A stretch of DNA of 64,000 nt from Polytrichum commune (Eukaryota > Streptophyta > Polytrichopsida > Polytrichales > Polytrichaceae). Location of the stretch: positions 36,753,501 through 36,817,500 of the forward strand of contig OX485805.1 in NCBI GenBank assembly GCA_950295325.1, in the 5' to 3' direction. Position numbers and translations under genes: made by a program. The notes beneath the pieces were generated by a model. The model did not search any database and was not told the DNA's origin. It saw only the letters and a list, made by a program, of their open reading frames with translations. This document shows, piece by piece, positions 63,053 through 64,000 of this stretch. Position 1 is the first letter of the stretch, and every line of letters begins with the position of its first letter.

Positions 63053-64000
63053 TAACTTACCTCAACTTGTGCCGAGTATGGAGGACTCAACTCATGACAT
63101 TAAAATAATAAGTAGCAAGACGAAGCCAACGCCCCGACAGATAGTGGTTGAAGGTACGTGGGTGTTATTTGGTTACTTTCTCATGTCCTTCTGCTTCTAG
63201 CAATTAAATCTACACAACAAAACTTGTGTTCCATTACCAAATCCATGCTGAAACTTATGCCAAAACCGGATCCAAAATCAGACCTCTCTTGCTTTAGGTA
63301 TGGTTATCAAAAGTGCAAGTTTGTTGATTTCTTAACTAGATACATGGGTCCTCCAAATTGTGCTCATTATTAAGTGTAGATTAGTTATTAAGATTTGAAG
63401 ACGTAGTCCAATCTCTTTTATACATGTGTCTTCATGATGTTAGGTCTACGATCCTCACCGAACCCCATACCAATCAAAGCTAGGGGTCCGATAAAGGAAA
63501 CTAACCGCATAACACTCACATAATTTAGTGGCCAAAGAGATTTTGGGGCACAATTAGTCAAAATCCCAGTATTTCAAAGTCCACCCATTTATGTGTTGTG
63601 GTCTTTTAGTTTTTTTCTCCTAGTATAATTTGAGGTATATAGTGCAAGCATGGTAAAATGGACCAAAAAGTGCTTTGGTATACTAAAAAATCATAGTTTT
63701 TTGGGCTAAAAACCATGAAACGTTCGTCTAAATTATGATTTTTTCTCATGACGCATTCTACTATTGTGTTAGAAACTCATTCATAGAATACGAAGATGGG
63801 ATCTTCAAAACCAAATGACTCAATTTTGGACATGAATTTCACGACCTTAAAATATTTTGTTCTTGTTTTCTTAACATTCTTTGAATTCCATATAAACTTG
63901 AGGGCATCGACAAAAAGCAATGTGGAAAATAATCACTTTCATTTACTTTTATCATATTCTTGGCAACCTTTAGACAATATTTTTTCAATGTCACCTACTT
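63053..64000 (+). repeat. Dispersed repeat, part right of the Harbinger insertion
   Basis: Continues the repeat of 58380-58596 (CTTACCTCAACTTGTGCCGA) and matches 51100-52200 and, from about 63565, positions 7850-8320. It runs to the window end. No gene is seen. Confidence 0.75.

Overview
The window looks like nuclear DNA of a land plant. It carries a TIR-NB-ARC-LRR (TNL) immune-receptor gene with introns, a plant-type cyclophilin, katanin p60 exons, TTTAGGG telomere-type units, and plant-style PIF/Harbinger, hAT and CACTA elements. TNLs are absent from grasses, so a grass is unlikely; I cannot name the lineage. Most of the window is non-coding, and most coding stretches are broken. Exon limits, motif calls and repeat alignments were made by eye.

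Layout. (1) 1-8860 and 18670-27529 form a giant inverted repeat: coordinates of mirrored features add up to 27530, and no difference was seen wherever I compared. Each arm holds the same TNL fragment (TNL1), without a TIR exon and cut off after the first LRR module, plus a fold-back MITE and dispersed repeats. The left arm runs off the window. (2) The 8861-18669 spacer holds a katanin p60 pseudogene (copy A) split by a SINE-like insertion, two degenerate satellite blocks, a second SINE-like unit, and a segment repeated in inverted orientation at 27.9-30.5 kb. (3) 27.7-36.7 kb is mostly old repeats, with a 613-bp hAT remnant and a frameshifted cyclophilin. (4) 36.7-39.0 and 52.8-54.5 kb look like two halves of another katanin copy. 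The 13.8-kb block between them carries TNL2, the only near-complete gene. It is on the minus strand, has four exons, encodes about 1,665 residues, and has ten 88-residue LRR modules in tandem. The block also holds its duplicated upstream region with a telomere-like seam, a 1.1-kb hAT element, and a 1.8-kb fold-back structure. (5) At 54.5 kb the katanin fragment is joined in frame to a CACTA transposase relic, itself split by a 791-bp hAT-like element. (6) 58.6-63.05 kb is a whole PIF/Harbinger transposon with its transposase and Myb-like partner. It sits in a dispersed repeat whose unfilled site is visible elsewhere in the window.

The common thread is an NLR neighbourhood shaped by repeated duplication, inversion and transposition. 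TNL1 keeps a canonical P-loop and splice sites but lost both ends. TNL2 keeps the whole architecture but has a changed P-loop glycine, a lost splice-acceptor AG and an early stop in its last LRR module. Whether either makes a working receptor is open. Four transposon insertions have target-site duplications that can be read directly (two 8-bp, one 11-bp, one 3-bp TAA), a fifth has an 8-bp duplication with one mismatch, and two of these sites have matching empty sites in the same window.
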